Shown here: in pieces, positions 1 through 9,309 of the stretch
How the letters are laid out: the number at the start of each line of letters is the position of its first letter
How positions within the stretch are numbered: position 1 is the first letter of the stretch
Assembly (NCBI RefSeq): GCF_015482765.1
Contig: NZ_JADMLB010000050.1
Span: 92,400-156,399 of the forward strand
DNA length: 64,000 nucleotides
Source: Halodesulfovibrio sp.
GTDB taxonomy: Bacteria > Desulfobacterota > Desulfovibrionia > Desulfovibrionales > Desulfovibrionaceae
Direction: 5' to 3'
Position numbers and translations under genes: made by a program
Notes under the pieces: model-generated
The model's database searches: none
The model's input: the letters and a program-made list of their open reading frames with translations, nothing else
What the model was told of the DNA's origin: nothing

Positions 1-45
1 GGAGTTACGCTCAGCAATAGTATTTCTTGGCTGGAGCTGATGTAA
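1..45 (+). CDS. C-terminal end of an unidentified protein (5' part outside the window)
   Basis: Frame 1 is open from the window edge and ends with residues GVTLSNSISWLELM and a TAA. About 55 bases later comes a strong forward terminator, which fits the end of a forward-strand gene. Only 14 codons are visible, so no function can be given, and the reading is supported only by the frame plus the terminator. Confidence 0.35.
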   Translation, partial: GVTLSNSISWLELM

Positions 46-99
46 AAAAGCTGTTCTAAGCTCAAATGTATTACGGTTCTTTTGACAAATTATAAAAAA

Positions 100-147
100 C
101 GCCTGTTGGTTACGATATGAAAATCGCAAGCAACAGGCGCTTTTTTT
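100..147 (+). terminator. Intrinsic terminator
   Basis: Stem CGCCTGTTG / CAACAGGCG followed by seven T. It closes whatever forward gene ends at about 45. Confidence 0.8.
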
Positions 148-267
148 CTATGAGTAAGTATGATTTCTAGTCTCAGGCGCAGGTGGTTTATTTTGTATGG
201 GAGTCAAAACAACTTGCGTGGTAAGAAAATGTTTTCCACTGGAACGCCCGAAAAATAAGATATCAGC

Positions 268-1221
268 CTATTCTTTCTTTTTGGCAAAGTACTCGATTGT
301 TTTTTTCAATCCTTCCTCTAATGAGGTTGCGGGTGACCAATGTAGTTTTTCCCGCGCCAACCCTATGTCCGGCATACGTTGCCTAGGATCATCATGAGGA
401 AGAGGCTTAAACTTCAGAACAGATCTGGAATTAGTAAGTGAGATAATCGTTTCCGCTAACTCTCTAATAGTTATTTCATGCGGATTACCTAAATTTACAG
501 GGCCCCCAAAGTCGTCCGCTGTTCTGTCCATCAACCGTACCATTCCCTCAACAAGGTCATCTACAAAGCAAAAGGACCGAGTCTGCGTGCCATCACCATA
601 GATGGTCACCGGTTCTTCTCGCAATGCTTGAATAATAAAATTCGAGACAACACGACCGTCATTCGGATGCATTTGCGGGCCGTACGTGTTGAACAAGCGG
701 GCAACTTTAATACGCACATTATATTGCCGCTGATAATCAAAGAACAACGTTTCGGCGCAGCGCTTCCCTTCATCGTAGCAGGAACGCACACCTCTTGGAT
801 TCACCTTGCCCCAATATTCTTCCGTCTGGGGATGAACTTCCGGATCACCATAAACCTCAGAAGTGGAAGCCTGAAAAATTTTGGCTCCTGTACGCTTTGC
901 CAACCCCAACATATTGATTGAACCATGCACACTTGTTTTCACAGTCTGAACAGGATCATATTGATAATGCACAGGAGAGGCAGGGCACGCCAGATTGTAA
1001 ATCTCATCTACTTCAACATACAAAGGAAAGGTAATGTCGTGCCGAAGTAATTCAAAATATGGGTCTTCCAACAAATGAACAATGTTCTCTTTCGTTCCGG
1101 TAAAGAAATTATCTACACATACAACCTCGCACTGCTTTTCCAACAGCCGCTTGCATAAATGTGCTCCCAGAAATCCAGCACCGCCGGTAACCAGCACTCT
1201 CTTCTTCGGTGTAAATGTCAC
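268..1221 (-). CDS. UDP-glucuronate decarboxylase (UDP-xylose synthase family), extended SDR
   Basis: Extended short-chain dehydrogenase expected to convert UDP-glucuronate to UDP-xylose with bound NAD, supplying a pentose for surface polysaccharide. The N-terminal Rossmann motif TGGAGFLG and the catalytic YDEGK (YxxxK) are visible, and the blocks [14 protein letters not shown] and [14 protein letters not shown] are typical of the UXS subfamily rather than of GalE or RmlB. Length of about 317 residues is normal. The open frame reaches a TTG at 1227, but the ribosome site GAGGG touches that codon; the GTG at 1221, six bases downstream of GAGGG, is the better start. No polysaccharide genes flank it on the visible side, so the exact sugar product stays an inference from family. 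Confidence 0.88.
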   Translation of the reverse strand: MTFTPKKRVLVTGGAGFLGAHLCKRLLEKQCEVVCVDNFFTGTKENIVHLLEDPYFELLRHDITFPLYVEVDEIYNLACPASPVHYQYDPVQTVKTSVHGSINMLGLAKRTGAKIFQASTSEVYGDPEVHPQTEEYWGKVNPRGVRSCYDEGKRCAETLFFDYQRQYNVRIKVARLFNTYGPQMHPNDGRVVSNFIIQALREEPVTIYGDGTQTRSFCFVDDLVEGMVRLMDRTADDFGGPVNLGNPHEITIRELAETIISLTNSRSVLKFKPLPHDDPRQRMPDIGLAREKLHWSPATSLEEGLKKTIEYFAKKKE

Positions 1222-1413
1222 GTTCAACCCTCGCTAGCATACGTCATTACATCATGATTTCAGCTACTCAGAGTAGTGGGTTATCCCTTTTTATTCTTTG
1301 ATAATTTACACGTTCTCAGCACGACGATTTCTCGCCCACGCATCATTATCCTCCCTCATCAAGCGCCATCAGAGGTGCTTCATGTTACTCCCCTTCCCTC
1401 TAACAATTACCCA

Positions 1414-1447
1414 CAAAAAAAGGCTGTCCCAATATATGGAACAGCCT
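1414..1447 (-). terminator. Intrinsic terminator of the cobA-hemD unit
   Basis: Stem AGGCTGT / ACAGCCT. Read on the minus strand it is followed by seven T. It lies downstream of cobA-hemD and before the UXS gene. Confidence 0.75.
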
Positions 1448-1520
1448 TTCTATTTCTAAGCAAAGACAGCCTTCTTCGCGACTCCCAACACCATACATAA
1501 CGGTTGTGCTACGCGTTAAA

Positions 1521-1577
1521 AGGGTCAAGGGGCATGCCCCTTGTGGATGCAAGGCGAAGCCTGCCCGCCGGAGGCAC
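1521..1577. repeat. Palindromic extragenic element touching the cobA-hemD stop
   Basis: Contains the 18-base palindrome CAAGGGGCATGCCCCTTG (1526-1543), then GCAAGGCGAAGCCTGC and CGCCGGAGGC. This GC-rich block is unlike the surrounding AT-richer spacer. It resembles the dispersed extragenic palindromes known from Desulfovibrio genomes. I found only this copy in the window, so the repeat status rests on recollection. Confidence 0.45.
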
Positions 1578-1579
1578 CC

Positions 1580-3088
1580 CTACAGCTTTTCTACAAGCTG
1601 ATCTACAAGTGCAGGAATGGTGTAATCTTCCGGCTCAATGTCCGGAGTAAAGCCAAACTGCTCAAGAGTTTTAGAGGTAATCGGACCGATTGAAGCAAGT
1701 TTTACCTTGTCACGGTGCTCTTTGATAAGATCCGGAGAAACAAGATCAAAGAAGTTTTCAACTGTAGAAGAAGAACCGAAGGTTACGCAGGAAAGGTCAC
1801 CATTTTTGATGAGTTCAAGCACTTCTTCACGCTGCTCACCCGCAGGCTTTGTTTCGTATACAGGAAGAATATCAACCTGTGCACCAGCTTTGCGAAGCTC
1901 TTCCGGTAAAATCTCACGAGCAACTTTAGCACGTGGAAGCAAAATTTTGCTGCCGTCCATGCCGCGCTCAATAAGACCTTTTACAACGCCTTCAGCAACA
2001 TACTTTTCAGGAATAAAGTTAGGCTCAATACCTTTTTCACGCAGGATTTCTGCGGTTGCAGGGCCGATAGCTGCCACTTTATTTGCACCGAGAGCACGAG
2101 TATCAAGTCCAAGTGCTGCAAGCTGGTTCCAGAAATGCTTTACACCGTTAACGGAAGTGAAGATAACCCACTCGTATTCGTTAAGGGACTTAATTGCTGC
2201 ATGAACATTGCTGTAATCTTCAAGCTCATCAATTTTGATAGTCGGGAACTGAATAACGTTTGCACCAAGCTTGGTAAGAGATCTTGCCATACCGCTTGCC
2301 TGCTCACGTGCACGAGTTACCACAACGCCTTTACCGCGCAGTGGAAGCTGTTCAAACCAGTTCAGTTCGTCACGAAGTGTAACAACATGACCAACGACAA
2401 TAAGAGAAGGAGAAGTAAAGCCCTGCTTCACGCCTTCTTCAGGCAATGTAGCAATGGTTGCAGTCATAGAACGGTGCTTAGCTGTTGTACCCCAGTGCAC
2501 GAGTGCTGCCGGAGTATCAGGGTCCATACCGTTTTCAATAAGCTGCTTGGAAATATGTGGAAGGTTCTTCATGCCCATAAAGAACACAAGAGTAGATGTT
2601 CCTGTAGCAAGAGATTTCCAGTTATGAGAAGAACCAGGCTTATCTGGATTCTCGTGACCTGTAATAAAGGAAACGGAGGACGCAAAATCACGGTGAGTCA
2701 ACGGGATACCTGCATATGCAGGGCCTGCGATAGCGGATGTAATACCCGGTACTTCTTCAAACGGAACGCCCGCAGCAAGAAGTTCCTGAGCCTCTTCGCC
2801 GCCACGACCGAACATGTACGGATCGCCACCTTTCAGGCGAGCAACAGACTTGCCCTCTTTCGCTTTATCAACGATGAGCTTGTTGATGCCTTCCTGACTT
2901 AATGTGTGATCGCCACCTTTTTTGCCTACGTAAATAACTTCGGCTTCAGGTTTTGCGTAAGAAAGAAATTCTGCGTTCGCGAGGTAATCGTAAACGATAA
3001 CGTCTGCTGTGCTCAGAATATCACGGCCTTTAATTGTCAGCAGGCCGGGATCGCCCGGGCCAGCACCGATAAGGTAAACTTTCATCAT
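1580..3088 (-). CDS. cobA-hemD: Fused uroporphyrinogen-III C-methyltransferase / uroporphyrinogen-III synthase (CobA-HemD)
   Basis: Bifunctional tetrapyrrole enzyme. Residues about 1-245 are the SAM-dependent methyltransferase (VYLIGAGPGDPGLLT, RLKGGDPYMFGRGGEE, PGITSAIAGPAYAGIPLTHR) that makes precorrin-2 for siroheme and cobalamin. Residues about 250-502 are uroporphyrinogen-III synthase (GKGVVVTRAREQ, VIFTSVNGVKHF, CVTFGSSSTVENF). The order fits the alternative siroheme-derived heme route of sulfate reducers. Two ATGs sit in tandem; the GGAGG lies one base from the first and four from the second, so Met2 (3085) may be the true start. A long hairpin lies directly upstream of the ribosome site, and a structured RNA candidate precedes that. 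No other heme or cobalamin gene is adjacent. Confidence 0.95.
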   Translation of the reverse strand: MMKVYLIGAGPGDPGLLTIKGRDILSTADVIVYDYLANAEFLSYAKPEAEVIYVGKKGGDHTLSQEGINKLIVDKAKEGKSVARLKGGDPYMFGRGGEEAQELLAAGVPFEEVPGITSAIAGPAYAGIPLTHRDFASSVSFITGHENPDKPGSSHNWKSLATGTSTLVFFMGMKNLPHISKQLIENGMDPDTPAALVHWGTTAKHRSMTATIATLPEEGVKQGFTSPSLIVVGHVVTLRDELNWFEQLPLRGKGVVVTRAREQASGMARSLTKLGANVIQFPTIKIDELEDYSNVHAAIKSLNEYEWVIFTSVNGVKHFWNQLAALGLDTRALGANKVAAIGPATAEILREKGIEPNFIPEKYVAEGVVKGLIERGMDGSKILLPRAKVAREILPEELRKAGAQVDILPVYETKPAGEQREEVLELIKNGDLSCVTFGSSSTVENFFDLVSPDLIKEHRDKVKLASIGPITSKTLEQFGFTPDIEPEDYTIPALVDQLVEKL

Positions 3089-3101
3089 TCCTCCGGTAAT
3101 A

Positions 3102-3134
3102 ATCAGGAACCGGAGTTGCCTCCGGTTCCCTGAT
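3102..3134 (-). promoter_or_regulatory. Long hairpin just upstream of the cobA-hemD ribosome site
   Basis: On the minus strand ATCAG(G)GAACCGGAG pairs with CTCCGGTTCCTGAT around a GCAA tetraloop: about 14 bp with one bulged G. No T-run follows, so it is not an ordinary terminator. It ends about 7 bases before the sequence that contains the Shine-Dalgarno (CCGGAGG), and that same CCGGAGG string also occurs inside the hairpin. It may protect the mRNA 5' end or mark a processing site. Confidence 0.45.
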
Positions 3135-3148
3135 ACTAACTTTATGTC

Positions 3149-3407
3149 ACTTGATGAAGATGCTGTTCAACATCCGTATGGCAATTTTGAAAGCACACAG
3201 CTGATAAGGAAATCCCGACTCAGCCATGAAGCTCCACCTACCCTCGGTTATCCAAGGTGACCATAGTCCCGCTGAATTCGACTCCTTCAAGGCGTTGTAG
3301 CCGCCAACGCCCGATGGAATCACAAGCGGGGTGCAGAAAAAATCAGTTTCTTCTGCCTGTCGGAGACAACATGCCGCAAGCAGCCGTATCTCACAACTTC
3401 ATCACGT
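3149..3407 (-). ncRNA. Candidate structured RNA between valS and cobA-hemD (class unknown)
   Basis: A 345-base spacer without a credible ORF. Its ends pair: ACGTGATGAAG at the minus-strand 5' side matches CTTCATCAAGT at the 3' side (10 of 11 positions). Inside are three clean hairpins on the minus strand: GCAGAA/TTCTGC, GGCGTT/AACGCC and CCTTGG-ATAA-CCGAGG, plus CCCGCT/AGCGGG enclosing the second. This looks like a stable ncRNA or a long leader. I checked by eye for tmRNA, RNase P, SRP, cobalamin and FMN riboswitch consensus strings and saw none. 6S RNA is possible from the closed rod-like ends but the branched interior argues against it. Confidence 0.4.
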
Positions 3408-3433
3408 ATGAACGCGTCGCGTAAACGGACTAA

Positions 3434-6082
3434 TTAGCCCATTGCGTCAACAAGACGCTTCTGAAGCTTAAGCAGTTTCTGCTGTGTATCTGCAAGTTCA
3501 GCAGCGCGAGCTTTTTCTTTTTCAACGATAGCAGCCGGAGCATTGTTAACGAAGCTTTCGTTACGCAGCTTACCGGAAGCCTGTTTGAGATCTTTTTCAA
3601 CTTTACCGAGCTCTTTGTCGAGTCGGGCAAGTTCGTCTTCAAAGTTAACAAGACCTTCGAGAGGTACAATAACTTCGTTACCCTGAACAACGCTGGAAGC
3701 AGATGCTTTCGGTGCTTCTACATCAGCACCAAGCTCTACACCGCTGAGGCGTGCGAGTGCCTGCATAACTTCCATTGCATCTTCGTACAGTGCTTTTGCT
3801 TCATCAGAAGCAGTACGGATAAGCACATTGAGACGAGTCTGCGGTGCAACGTTCAGTTCAGCTTTGATGGTACGTACAGCAACAATTGTTTCCTGAATGA
3901 GGCTCATTGCAGCTTCAGCGTCTGCACTTTCACACGCAGGACGCATTTCTGGATACAGTTCGGTTGCAATATCTTTGTTTTCAATACCCGGCAATACACT
4001 CCATACCTGTGCGGTAATGAACGGCATGATCGGGTGAAGAATAACCATCATTTCCTGAAGCACTGTCCAGAGAACAAACTGTGCTTTTTCTGCACGTTCG
4101 CCGCCTGCACGCATGTCAGGTTTGATGAGTTCGAGGTACCAGTCACAGAATTCGTTCCAAATGAACTTGTACATGATCTGAGCAGATTCGTTGAAATGGT
4201 AGCTAGTGATAGCCTGATCCATATCTTTCTTCACAGATTCAAGACGGGAAAGAATCCAGCGATGATGTACGCCGTCAATTTCTTCGAAAGCAAAAGTCTT
4301 AGGCTTTTCTTCCGGCAGGTTCATGAGAGCGAAACGAGCGGCGTTCCAAATTTTGTTACAGAAGTTACGGTAACCGTCGATGCGCTGCTCAGACAATTTA
4401 ATGTCACGACCCATTGCTGCGAATGAAGTCAGAGTAAAGCGCAGGGAGTCACAACCGTACTTGTCGATCATTTCAACAGGGTCAATTACGTTACCTGTTG
4501 ATTTAGACATCTTCTTGCCCTGTTCGTCACGAACAAGTGCGTGGATGTACACGTGATGGAATGGAACTTCATCCATAAAGTGCAGACCCATCATCATCAT
4601 ACGGGCAACCCAGAAGAAGAGGATGTCAAAGCCTGTAACGAGTACAGAGGTAGGGTAGAACGTATCCAGCTCTTTTGTTTTCTCAGGCCAGCCCATGGTA
4701 GAGAACGGCCAGAGTGCAGAAGAGAACCAGGTATCCAGAACATCTTCGTCCTGAACAAGGTTGGTTGAACCACACTTACAGGTAGTTGGATCTTCAGCAG
4801 CAACAATCAGCTCGCCGCAATCCTGACAAGTCCACGCCGGAATACGGTGTCCCCACCAGATCTGACGGGAAATACACCAGTCGCGGATGTTATCAAGCCA
4901 GTGGTTGTAAGTCTTAATCCATGACTCAGGGAAGATCTGAGTAAGCTCAGGCACTGCTGCACGAGCACGCGGAGCAAGCTTAGTCATAGCTACAAACCAC
5001 TGAGTGGATACAAACGGCTCAACGATTGTTTTACAACGGTAACAGTGACCTACACTGTGCTCGTGTTCTTCAATACGATCGAGGAAGCCTTCTGCTTTCA
5101 GTGCTTCAAGAATTTTTACACGAGCTTCAACACAGGTCAGACCTGCGTATTCACCGGTGTCGTCATTAAGGGTACCATCTTCGTTCAGGATGTTCATTAC
5201 CTCAAGACCATGCTTACGACCGAGTTCCCAGTCATTGTGGTCATGCGCAGGGGTAACTTTAAGACAACCTGTACCGAATTCGATATCTACGTAACGGTCA
5301 CCGATGATGTCGAGTTCACGACCAACAAGCGGAAGAATTGCTTTTTTACCGATGAGATGACTGAAGCGGTCATCATCAGGGTTAACAGCAATCGCGGTAT
5401 CAGCGAGCATGGTTTCAGGACGGGTAGTCGCGATGATAAGCTCACCGGAACCGTCTGCGAGCGGGTATTTAATGTAGTGCAATGCACCCGGCTCATTCGC
5501 GTGATCTACTTCGTCATCAGCAAGCGCGGTGTGACAGCGAGGACACCAGTTAATGATGTAGTCACCTTTGTAGATAAGATCCTGTTCATGAAGTTCAACA
5601 AAAACTTTACGAACAGCTTTGGAAAGACCTTCGTCCATGGTGAAGCGTTCACGGGTCCAGTCAACGGAAGCACCCATTTTACGAACCTGATTAAGAATAC
5701 GGCTGCCGTATTCATCACGCCATTCCCATACACGCTCAACAAATTTTTCACGGCCAAGGTCATGACGACCAAGTCCTTCAGTTGCAAGCTTACGCTCTAC
5801 AACGTTCTGAGTAGCAATACCTGCATGGTCGGTACCCGGCACCCACAGAACTTTTTTTCCTTTCTGACGCTGGTAACGACAAAGGATGTCCTGCAAAGTA
5901 AGGTTAAGAGCATGTCCCATGTGCAGAGCACCAGTGACGTTCGGTGGCGGAATGACAATAGAATATGCATCACCTTCGGCATCCATATCCGGTGTGAACA
6001 CGTTGTTATCTTCCCAGTGCTTTCGCCACTGTTCTTCAACTGTTTGAGATTCATACCCCTTAGAAAGAGCGTTTTCCGCCAT
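3434..6082 (-). CDS. valS: Valyl-tRNA synthetase
   Basis: Class I aminoacyl-tRNA synthetase that charges tRNA-Val with valine in the cytoplasm. The signature PPPNVTGALHMGHAL (HIGH) lies near residue 50 and KMSKS is seen in GKKMSKSTGNVIDP. The CP1 editing domain fills the insert between them (TTRPETMLADTA, GTGCLKVTPAHD). The C-terminal 70 residues form the coiled-coil tRNA-binding arm typical of ValRS (LARLDKELGKVEKDLKQ). Length of 882 residues is normal. Upstream on the opposite strand is a BPL_N protein; downstream is the structured RNA candidate and then cobA-hemD on the same strand. Confidence 0.97.
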   Translation of the reverse strand: MAENALSKGYESQTVEEQWRKHWEDNNVFTPDMDAEGDAYSIVIPPPNVTGALHMGHALNLTLQDILCRYQRQKGKKVLWVPGTDHAGIATQNVVERKLATEGLGRHDLGREKFVERVWEWRDEYGSRILNQVRKMGASVDWTRERFTMDEGLSKAVRKVFVELHEQDLIYKGDYIINWCPRCHTALADDEVDHANEPGALHYIKYPLADGSGELIIATTRPETMLADTAIAVNPDDDRFSHLIGKKAILPLVGRELDIIGDRYVDIEFGTGCLKVTPAHDHNDWELGRKHGLEVMNILNEDGTLNDDTGEYAGLTCVEARVKILEALKAEGFLDRIEEHEHSVGHCYRCKTIVEPFVSTQWFVAMTKLAPRARAAVPELTQIFPESWIKTYNHWLDNIRDWCISRQIWWGHRIPAWTCQDCGELIVAAEDPTTCKCGSTNLVQDEDVLDTWFSSALWPFSTMGWPEKTKELDTFYPTSVLVTGFDILFFWVARMMMMGLHFMDEVPFHHVYIHALVRDEQGKKMSKSTGNVIDPVEMIDKYGCDSLRFTLTSFAAMGRDIKLSEQRIDGYRNFCNKIWNAARFALMNLPEEKPKTFAFEEIDGVHHRWILSRLESVKKDMDQAITSYHFNESAQIMYKFIWNEFCDWYLELIKPDMRAGGERAEKAQFVLWTVLQEMMVILHPIMPFITAQVWSVLPGIENKDIATELYPEMRPACESADAEAAMSLIQETIVAVRTIKAELNVAPQTRLNVLIRTASDEAKALYEDAMEVMQALARLSGVELGADVEAPKASASSVVQGNEVIVPLEGLVNFEDELARLDKELGKVEKDLKQASGKLRNESFVNNAPAAIVEKEKARAAELADTQQKLLKLQKRLVDAMG

Positions 6083-6345
6083 ACTGCTACTCCAGATTCG
6101 TTATTGTATTCAGGCAAATACAGCCTGATATGGTATCATATATATCCGTCGGATTCCGCGTTGCATACGCGCGTCATCACAGACGTTTCAGGACAATCCT
6201 GTTTGCAAAGAGTACATCACCACAGTTTGCGCTTACGGACTGCCCTTTTTCAAGTTAGTCTTGTAATTATTTGCACTCGCTGCCCTCGCTTGGTAAAGTG
6301 CGCTTCCACGACTGCAAAAAAGTCAGATTAATTAGCGGAAGGACA

Positions 6346-7614
6346 ATGTCAAGCATCTATATATTATGGGACGAGTCTCACCTTTGGGGTCTTCTCGTCT
6401 GGCGGGCACTGGAAGCCATGAAACTTCCATATTGCATTGTGCGGGGAGAAGAAATAGCGCAGGGATTGCTTTCTTGCAACCCACCAGACTTACTTCTTAC
6501 CCCTGGCGGCAATGCCCGACTTAAAGCAGACGCCCTTGGCTCTAAGGGAATTGAAGAAATACGTAAATATGTTGCCAATGGCGGTAAGTACTTAGGGTTC
6601 TGCGGAGGAGCAGGGCTTGGGCTTACCGGCAAAAACGGGCTGAATCTTTGCCCATGGGAACGCGCAAAATTTACCAACCGCCTCCAGCATTTTGTCAGCG
6701 GTCATCTTCATTCATCTATCGGTGCAAACCTCTCCCATGCGGCAGACCTTATTCCAGAAGACTTTTCAGACACACCGGCACTGCCAGTCTGGTGGCCTGC
6801 ACGTTTTTCTCCAAAAGAAAATACTGATGTAGAAATTTTAGCAAGCTATGCCACACCGGGGAGCGATTTCTGGATCGCCGATCTCCCGCTGAATACACTA
6901 CCTCCAGGCACGTTTAACGAGTGGGAAGCACTCTACGACATCAAGCTGCGTCCAGAATTTCTCAACGGGCAGCCTTGCATTCTTACCGGAAAATTCGGTG
7001 AAGGGCGATACGTGCTCAGCTACACACATCTGGAAACACCAAACTCTCCAGATGCCAATGCATGGCTTGCTCATATAATATCCACACTTACCGACGGCAA
7101 TGTCAGCGCAAAACAGACATTAGTTACCGATTGGCACCCAGCAACAGAACCTCCTCAGTGGACAGATGAAAAGTTGCTGGAAGCAAAAGGGATATTTGAT
7201 GATATTGTGACAATTGGCAAGAACCATTGTCTTTTCTTTGAAAGAAATTCATGGCTCATCGGCTGGCGCGCCGGTATTCCGGGTGCCAACTTAAACAACC
7301 TGTACAACGGGCTCTGCTCTGCCGTATCCATGAAACCTACTCCGGCGGCGGAAGAATACTGGCACTCCGTCTCAGACGAGTTCATGCACAACCTTTCTCT
7401 TTTCTACGAAGGGGTAAAAGGCTACCTGCTTGCTGAACGCCTTGCCATGACTCTTTCCAAAACTTTTCCGGAAACTGTTTCCACGGAATCGTTACGCAAC
7501 CAACGTGCCGCACTTTTCGGGCCACCAATGGCAAGTGGAGGAGTATACCTTGAACTTCTCCAAACATTAGATACCCTTGTGTATTCACTGCTCCCCCACA
7601 CTACACAAGCATAA
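6346..7614 (+). CDS. BPL_N (biotin-protein-ligase N-terminal, glutamine-amidotransferase-like) domain protein
   Basis: A 422-residue soluble protein. The first 250 residues carry the class I amidotransferase-like fold seen at the N terminus of eukaryotic biotin-protein ligases: IYILWDESHLWG at the start, then DLLLTPGGNARLK, a nucleophile-elbow-like GKYLGFCGGAGLGLTG, and GEGRYVLSYTHLETP. No biotinyl ligase catalytic motif follows, so biotin ligase activity is not implied. The C-terminal 150 residues are unfamiliar. An open frame begins at 6271, but GGAAGGA at 6337 places the start at ATG 6346. It is divergent from valS and ends at its own terminator. Function is unknown. Confidence 0.7.
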   Translation: MSSIYILWDESHLWGLLVWRALEAMKLPYCIVRGEEIAQGLLSCNPPDLLLTPGGNARLKADALGSKGIEEIRKYVANGGKYLGFCGGAGLGLTGKNGLNLCPWERAKFTNRLQHFVSGHLHSSIGANLSHAADLIPEDFSDTPALPVWWPARFSPKENTDVEILASYATPGSDFWIADLPLNTLPPGTFNEWEALYDIKLRPEFLNGQPCILTGKFGEGRYVLSYTHLETPNSPDANAWLAHIISTLTDGNVSAKQTLVTDWHPATEPPQWTDEKLLEAKGIFDDIVTIGKNHCLFFERNSWLIGWRAGIPGANLNNLYNGLCSAVSMKPTPAAEEYWHSVSDEFMHNLSLFYEGVKGYLLAERLAMTLSKTFPETVSTESLRNQRAALFGPPMASGGVYLELLQTLDTLVYSLLPHTTQA

Positions 7615-7673
7615 CGCTATAGTACGACTCAAAAAGACAATACACAGAACGCAACGCAAAAAATAGCAACACT

Positions 7674-7713
7674 GCCCATACTATTGTAACCATTCAATAG
7701 TATGGGCTTTTTT
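7674..7713 (+). terminator. Intrinsic terminator
   Basis: Stem GCCCATACTATTG / CAATAGTATGGGC followed by six T; closes the BPL_N gene. Confidence 0.9.
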
Positions 7714-7881
7714 ATGCACTACAGTACACAATATGTATGCAACCCGTTCAAACAGTTAGGAAGTGTAGCCAACACCACTTTAGTAGACACAGTATTCTTT
7801 TCTTTAATCCTTGCTGCAAAAGTTCAGCGATTTTATCGTAACTGTTGAGATCGACACACACTTGGCAAGGAGTTTCTTTTC

Positions 7882-8574
7882 ATGAAAAAGATATTCTTAT
7901 TACTGCTGCTCGCGGGAATAATTTCTTTGGGGATCAGCTCATATACGACTGTTTCAATCAACCCTATCCTTAAAAAAACAGTGCATTACATCGGGCCTAA
8001 AGTTATGGGCTCTAAAGTCCAGCTTGAAGATGCCAAACTGTCTACCCTGTCGGGATACGGGTCAATTCATAATGTCTACTTGGCAAACCCTACGGGGTTT
8101 CCCCGTGGACACTGCATACAGATAGGCGCAATTGATGTGGATATCCTCCCTTCCTCTATTGGCACCGGAGTTATTGTCATTAACAACATGACAATAAAAT
8201 CCATGGATATTGCGTACATTACACGACACAAAGAAAACAACTACGAATTGCTCTTGAACAACTTACGCACAAAGCTTCCGGAACCGGCAGTGTTTCCTCC
8301 AAACCCAAGTAAGGATATCAACTACGCCAAGGTAATCGGTAATAGATACATCATCAAAAATGTTCATATCGTCACGCCGTCTGTCAGCGGTTCAATGCCG
8401 AAACCACAAAAGGCGAACTTCAGTATCATTATGCCAGACATGCACCTTACAGATATCGGGGAAGCAGAAAACGGGCTGCCGTTCCTCGTGGCTCTTGAAC
8501 AAATTCTTTCCACAATAGGTGACAATGTTCGATACGCAGTAATGGACACACATGTCCGTTATCGTGATTGGTAA
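7882..8574 (+). CDS. AsmA-like exported/membrane-anchored protein
   Basis: 230 residues with an N-terminal uncleaved signal or anchor (MKKIFLLLLLAGIISLGIS). The remainder has the beta-rich character of AsmA/DUF748-type lipid-transfer domains: GSKVQLEDAKLSTLSGYGSI, then NVYLANPTGFP and NNMTIKSMDIAYI. Such domains span the periplasm next to the inner membrane. It is much shorter than AsmA itself, comparable to single-module relatives. Start is supported by AAGGAG ten bases upstream. It stands alone between two terminators. The family placement is by sequence character and not certain. Confidence 0.55.
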   Translation: MKKIFLLLLLAGIISLGISSYTTVSINPILKKTVHYIGPKVMGSKVQLEDAKLSTLSGYGSIHNVYLANPTGFPRGHCIQIGAIDVDILPSSIGTGVIVINNMTIKSMDIAYITRHKENNYELLLNNLRTKLPEPAVFPPNPSKDINYAKVIGNRYIIKNVHIVTPSVSGSMPKPQKANFSIIMPDMHLTDIGEAENGLPFLVALEQILSTIGDNVRYAVMDTHVRYRDW

Positions 8575-8687
8575 TCAAAAGATACGCACTCAAAAGAAAA
8601 CATTATTTCCTATTACATAAACAATAAATAAACCGCTTTCATCCTAGTAACGTCATTACTCCTTGCAAAAAAATGTCTGCTAAAAAA

Positions 8688-8723
8688 AGAGCATGTGTTT
8701 TTCGTAACACATGCTCTTTTTTT
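8688..8723 (+). terminator. Intrinsic terminator
   Basis: GAGCATGTGTT / AACACATGCTC followed by seven T; an A-run also precedes it. Confidence 0.9.
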
Positions 8724-8834
8724 GTGCATTTTTTGTGCTTTTTTGTAATTTTCAAAAGACATTTTCCATTTACTCCATACTTCCTGAATGATACCTACCC
8801 GTAATCATATACAAAAAGATATATAGCTTCCACC

Positions 8835-9308
8835 ATGGAGAAATCTTCAGTGTTTAATTTAGAACTTGATGTCAATTTTTTTTGGTTGGGTTGGTTTGCC
8901 TTAGCAGTCGCACTCTTTCTTGCGGAAATGTTCAGCACCACCTTCATCGTAATCTTCTTTTCAGCCGGAGCGCTGCTTGCCGGCTGTGCTGCCCTGCTTG
9001 ATTTTTCCCCGACAATCCAAGTTATTACATTTTTCTGTTCATCCGTAGCTCTTCTCGTACTCTTACGCAAAAAGATGCCGCGCCTCTTCAGTCAGGATAC
9101 TGCTGATAAGGAAGCTTTTGTCGATGCTGCAATTAACGCTACTGCCACTGTAACTGAGCCAGTCTCAACCTCAGCAGGCGGGCGCATTAAATATCAGGGT
9201 ACATTCTGGAATGCCGAAGCAGAGGAAGATATTCCCTCAGAAGCCACTGTTACGATTATTGCCAGAAAAAAATCTGACCCTAATACATTCATTGTAAAAA
9301 AGGATTAA
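8835..9308 (+). CDS. NfeD-like membrane protein
   Basis: 157 residues: two to three membrane segments in the first 80 (FFWLGWFALAVALFLAEMF, FIVIFFSAGALLAGCAALL, IQVITFFCSSVALLVLL), then a soluble OB-fold-like C-terminal domain (GRIKYQGTFWNAEAEEDI) characteristic of short NfeD proteins (YbbK type). NfeD proteins partner with SPFH/stomatin proteins in membrane microdomains. One base separates its stop from the start of the stomatin gene, so the two are co-translated and probably form a complex. Confidence 0.85.
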   Translation: MEKSSVFNLELDVNFFWLGWFALAVALFLAEMFSTTFIVIFFSAGALLAGCAALLDFSPTIQVITFFCSSVALLVLLRKKMPRLFSQDTADKEAFVDAAINATATVTEPVSTSAGGRIKYQGTFWNAEAEEDIPSEATVTIIARKKSDPNTFIVKKD

Positions 9309-9309
9309 T

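Noticed and set aside
2135..2902. 255-residue forward open frame
   Set aside because: Antisense shadow of cobA-hemD; no ribosome site or domain.
3149..3407. tmRNA, RNase P, SRP RNA or cobalamin riboswitch
   Set aside because: None of the conserved core strings of these RNAs is visible on either strand.
5045..6331. 428-residue forward open frame
   Set aside because: It lies antisense to valS, whose motifs are complete; the translation is low-quality shadow sequence.
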